Part shown: in pieces, positions 62,044 to 64,000 of the stretch | Position numbering within the stretch: position 1 is the stretch's first letter | Layout: the number at the start of each line of letters is the position of its first letter | From: Pantoea coffeiphila | GTDB lineage: Bacteria > Pseudomonadota > Gammaproteobacteria > Enterobacterales > Enterobacteriaceae | Direction of reading: 5' to 3' | Assembly: GCF_016909495.1 (NCBI RefSeq) | Contig: NZ_JAFBFW010000005.1 | Location: 186,001 to 250,000 of the forward strand | DNA: 64,000 nt | The notes under the pieces: model-generated | The model's input: the letters and a program-made list of their open reading frames with translations, nothing else | Told to the model about the DNA's origin: nothing | The model's database searches: none | Program-made: the position numbers and the translations under genes

Positions 62044-64000
62044 TCAGTCAAAGGTGCCGCTAATTGACAGCACAAAATTACGCGGATCGCCGTACCAGTA
62101 GCCGCCGAAAGTGCCGCCGACGGTAGAGTAGTAGGTTTTATCAAACAGGTTATTGCCCAGCAGGGCAACGCTCCAGTTGCGGTTAATGGCGTAGCCGATT
62201 CTGGCGGAATACACCGCATAGAACGCGGTGTTGGCGTTGTAGTTGCGGATCGTATCGGTTTTCTCGTCGTACAAGGTGCCGAGCTGTTTGGTTTTACTCT
62301 GCGCCTGCACGCCAACGCCAAAGCTGAACTTGCTTAAGGTCTCCCCGGCATCGTTAAACTGGAAGTCGTTCCACCATTTGATGGTGTGCTTTGGGGTAAA
62401 CGTCGTAATGCTGTCGTTAAGGCCGTCCGGCGATGAAGACGATTTATTAAAGTTGTAAGTATAGCCCAGTGAGGTCTGCCACCACGGCTGCACGCTGCCG
62501 GTGATCTCCAGATCCACGCCCTTGCTGATATCCGCTTCCGGCGCGTTGCGGTAATAGCCCTGGCGGCCGCCGCCCAGATCGACGGAGTTTCCGCCAATCA
62601 GCTGCCCCTGATTCACCAGGCGGATTTGATACAGCGACAGCGACGCGTTCAGCATACCGCCCGGCTGGGCGTACTTGAGTCCGGTTTCCAGATTGCTGCC
62701 GGTTTCCGGATCGATCTGCTGACCGGAGGGCGAGATCATATTGCTCTGCGGAATAAAGATTTTGGTATAGCTGCCGTACCAGCTCAGATCGTCGTTGATA
62801 TCGTAGCTGACCGAGTAGTAGGGGCTTTCCCACTTGCGGGTAAATTCGCTGGTGTCGCTCTGGTCGTTGGCGGTACTGGTGTGGGTATTGCTTTTATAGG
62901 CGTTCAGGCGTAGTCCTAAGCCAAAGTGCAGCGGCTTCCACGGCGTGAGCACCAGCTGCGAATACATCCCCCAGTTGATCGAGGAACCGCTACTCAGATA
63001 GGCGTAATAACCTGACGGGATGGACGGTGCCGGTACCGAAGTATCCCAGTTCCAGGGGTCCATTGAGGGACCGGTGTTGCCGAACCAGCCGCCGGTATTG
63101 CTTTCAGCATCCGGCGAGGTCATCCAGTAACTCTGTTTGGAATAATTAGCGCCCAGGGTCAGCTTCTGCGGCAGGCCGAAGACATCAAATTCACCGGCCA
63201 GCGTGGAGTCAAAAGAGAACTGTTTGTTGTTGCTGTTACCGCCGTCAGCGGTAATCGGATCGGCTGAGAACAGACCGGTATCCGGCATGATGCTCCCGGC
63301 GACGTTAGAATAAATCGTGCTGTTGCGCTGATACAGCCCGCTGTAGTTCAAATTGAAGTTCCAGCGGTCGCCAATTTTTTGATCCAGCTTGGCGAAAACT
63401 TCACGCGTGTCGGAGTCGGCTTTTTCCCACGGAAACACCCACGCCGTTTTACGGCTGAAGTGCGGGTCGTTGCCGTCCGAGTAAAGTGCCAGACCGTTAG
63501 ACAGCGGCACGCCGCGAATGCGCTGGTAGCTGCCGCCGAAGGTTAGCAGGGTTGAGTCGGTGAGATCGGCCTCCAGCATGCCGTAGGCCACGGTTTTTTC
63601 ATCTTTTGCGGTACGGTAAAAATGGTGGCTGTCCTTGCGGGTCAGCACGGCGCGCGCGCGCAGCGTACCGGCATCATTCAGCGGTGAGCTGAGGTCCAGC
63701 GAGTTCTGGTAGTTATCCCAGCTGCCCGCCGAGCCGTCGTACTTTAGCTGAAAGTGATCGAGCGGGCGCTTGCGCACCAGGTTGACGGTGCCGCCCGGTC
63801 CGGTGGTGCTGAAGCCGTTAAACAGATCGTCGGCACCGCGCAGGATCTCCACGTGATCGTACATCGACATATCAAAAGAGGGTGAAAAGCGTTTATTGAA
63901 GTTGGTGCCGCCGCTGATATCGATCGGCGATCCGCCGTCGATGCTGGCGCGGGTGATCTGAAAGCCGCGTGAGTAAAACGCCTGCTCGCGGGAGTTGTTG
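62044..64000 (-). CDS. TonB-dependent siderophore receptor, FhuE/FpvA-like (5' end outside window)
   Basis: About 651 C-terminal residues of a TonB-dependent receptor of the siderophore group (TIGR01783-like). The visible plug includes FYSRGFQITRASIDGGSP and VEILRGADDLFNGF followed by GPGGTVNLVRKRP. The barrel follows and ends in the typical RNFVLSISGTFD with terminal aromatic-x signature. The hydroxamate-type receptors FhuE, FoxA and FpvA are its likely relatives; the ligand is not readable. The N-terminus, including any TonB box or FecA-type signalling domain, lies beyond the right edge. It is close to the tonB-exbBD and ECF sigma genes. Confidence 0.87.
   Translation of the reverse strand, partial: NNSREQAFYSRGFQITRASIDGGSPIDISGGTNFNKRFSPSFDMSMYDHVEILRGADDLFNGFSTTGPGGTVNLVRKRPLDHFQLKYDGSAGSWDNYQNSLDLSSPLNDAGTLRARAVLTRKDSHHFYRTAKDEKTVAYGMLEADLTDSTLLTFGGSYQRIRGVPLSNGLALYSDGNDPHFSRKTAWVFPWEKADSDTREVFAKLDQKIGDRWNFNLNYSGLYQRNSTIYSNVAGSIMPDTGLFSADPITADGGNSNNKQFSFDSTLAGEFDVFGLPQKLTLGANYSKQSYWMTSPDAESNTGGWFGNTGPSMDPWNWDTSVPAPSIPSGYYAYLSSGSSINWGMYSQLVLTPWKPLHFGLGLRLNAYKSNTHTSTANDQSDTSEFTRKWESPYYSVSYDINDDLSWYGSYTKIFIPQSNMISPSGQQIDPETGSNLETGLKYAQPGGMLNASLSLYQIRLVNQGQLIGGNSVDLGGGRQGYYRNAPEADISKGVDLEITGSVQPWWQTSLGYTYNFNKSSSSPDGLNDSITTFTPKHTIKWWNDFQFNDAGETLSKFSFGVGVQAQSKTKQLGTLYDEKTDTIRNYNANTAFYAVYSARIGYAINRNWSVALLGNNLFDKTYYSTVGGTFGGYWYGDPRNFVLSISGTFD

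Overview
The window reads as the chromosome of a plant- or insect-associated member of the Erwiniaceae (Erwinia/Pantoea group, Enterobacterales). The basis is a carotenoid operon of the Erwinia/Pantoea type (crtE-idi-crtY-crtI-crtB with crtZ convergent), a complete L-sorbose PTS operon in the Klebsiella order, a fructosamine (frl-type) module and a contact-dependent inhibition (CDI) locus. Species cannot be fixed from the sequence alone.

Left part (1-12.7 kb). A TonB-dependent receptor runs off the left edge, with a Fur-box-like site upstream. The pigment operon follows. It lacks crtX, so zeaxanthin rather than its glucoside is the expected end product. Next comes a GntR regulator with a substrate-binding protein, a FrlB-like deglycase and a FrlD-like kinase. 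Long, related non-coding repeats sit in the same orientation before crtE (A), between crtZ and the frl module (B) and after the frl module (C), giving the layout A-crt-B-frl-C. Each full repeat is built from two arms that are imperfect inverted copies of one roughly 100-nt unit.

Middle part (12.7-36 kb). The sor operon (sorCDFBAME, minus strand) is preceded by an array of TGCACA-TT-TGTGCA-like sites. A LysR gene lies divergent to a probable thiazoline/carbamoyl-amino-acid utilisation cluster: an ATC-hydrolase-family protein, an M20 carbamoylase-type amidohydrolase, an Asp/Glu-racemase-like enzyme and a NitT/TauT-type ABC transporter. The LysR start and its intergenic region are duplicated inside this cluster at an exact 1971-nt offset. 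Smaller units follow: a DUF4186 gene; a LysR divergent from a broken NCS2 purine/pyrimidine permease and an intact deaminase; an orphan rsxA-like gene; a LOG-Nudix pair; and an MFS/oxidoreductase/isomerase sugar operon that carries a lone PTS EIIA and is divergent from an AraC regulator.

Right part (36-64 kb). A two-partner secretion/CDI locus encodes a CdiB-like transporter, a protein of about 3100 residues like CdiA, an AT-rich EndoU-like toxin tail and a CdiI-like immunity protein. The toxin tail is disconnected by two compensating one-base indels in A-runs, and a degenerate copy of a cdiA segment lies downstream of the immunity gene. A second amidohydrolase operon follows (amino-acid-type ABC transporter, M20 hydrolase, DUF1989 protein, XRE-cupin regulator). 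The last block has an ECF sigma factor, tonB-exbD-exbB, an M16 peptidase, a thioredoxin-fold protein and a second TonB-dependent siderophore receptor cut by the right edge. It is probably an iron-acquisition island.
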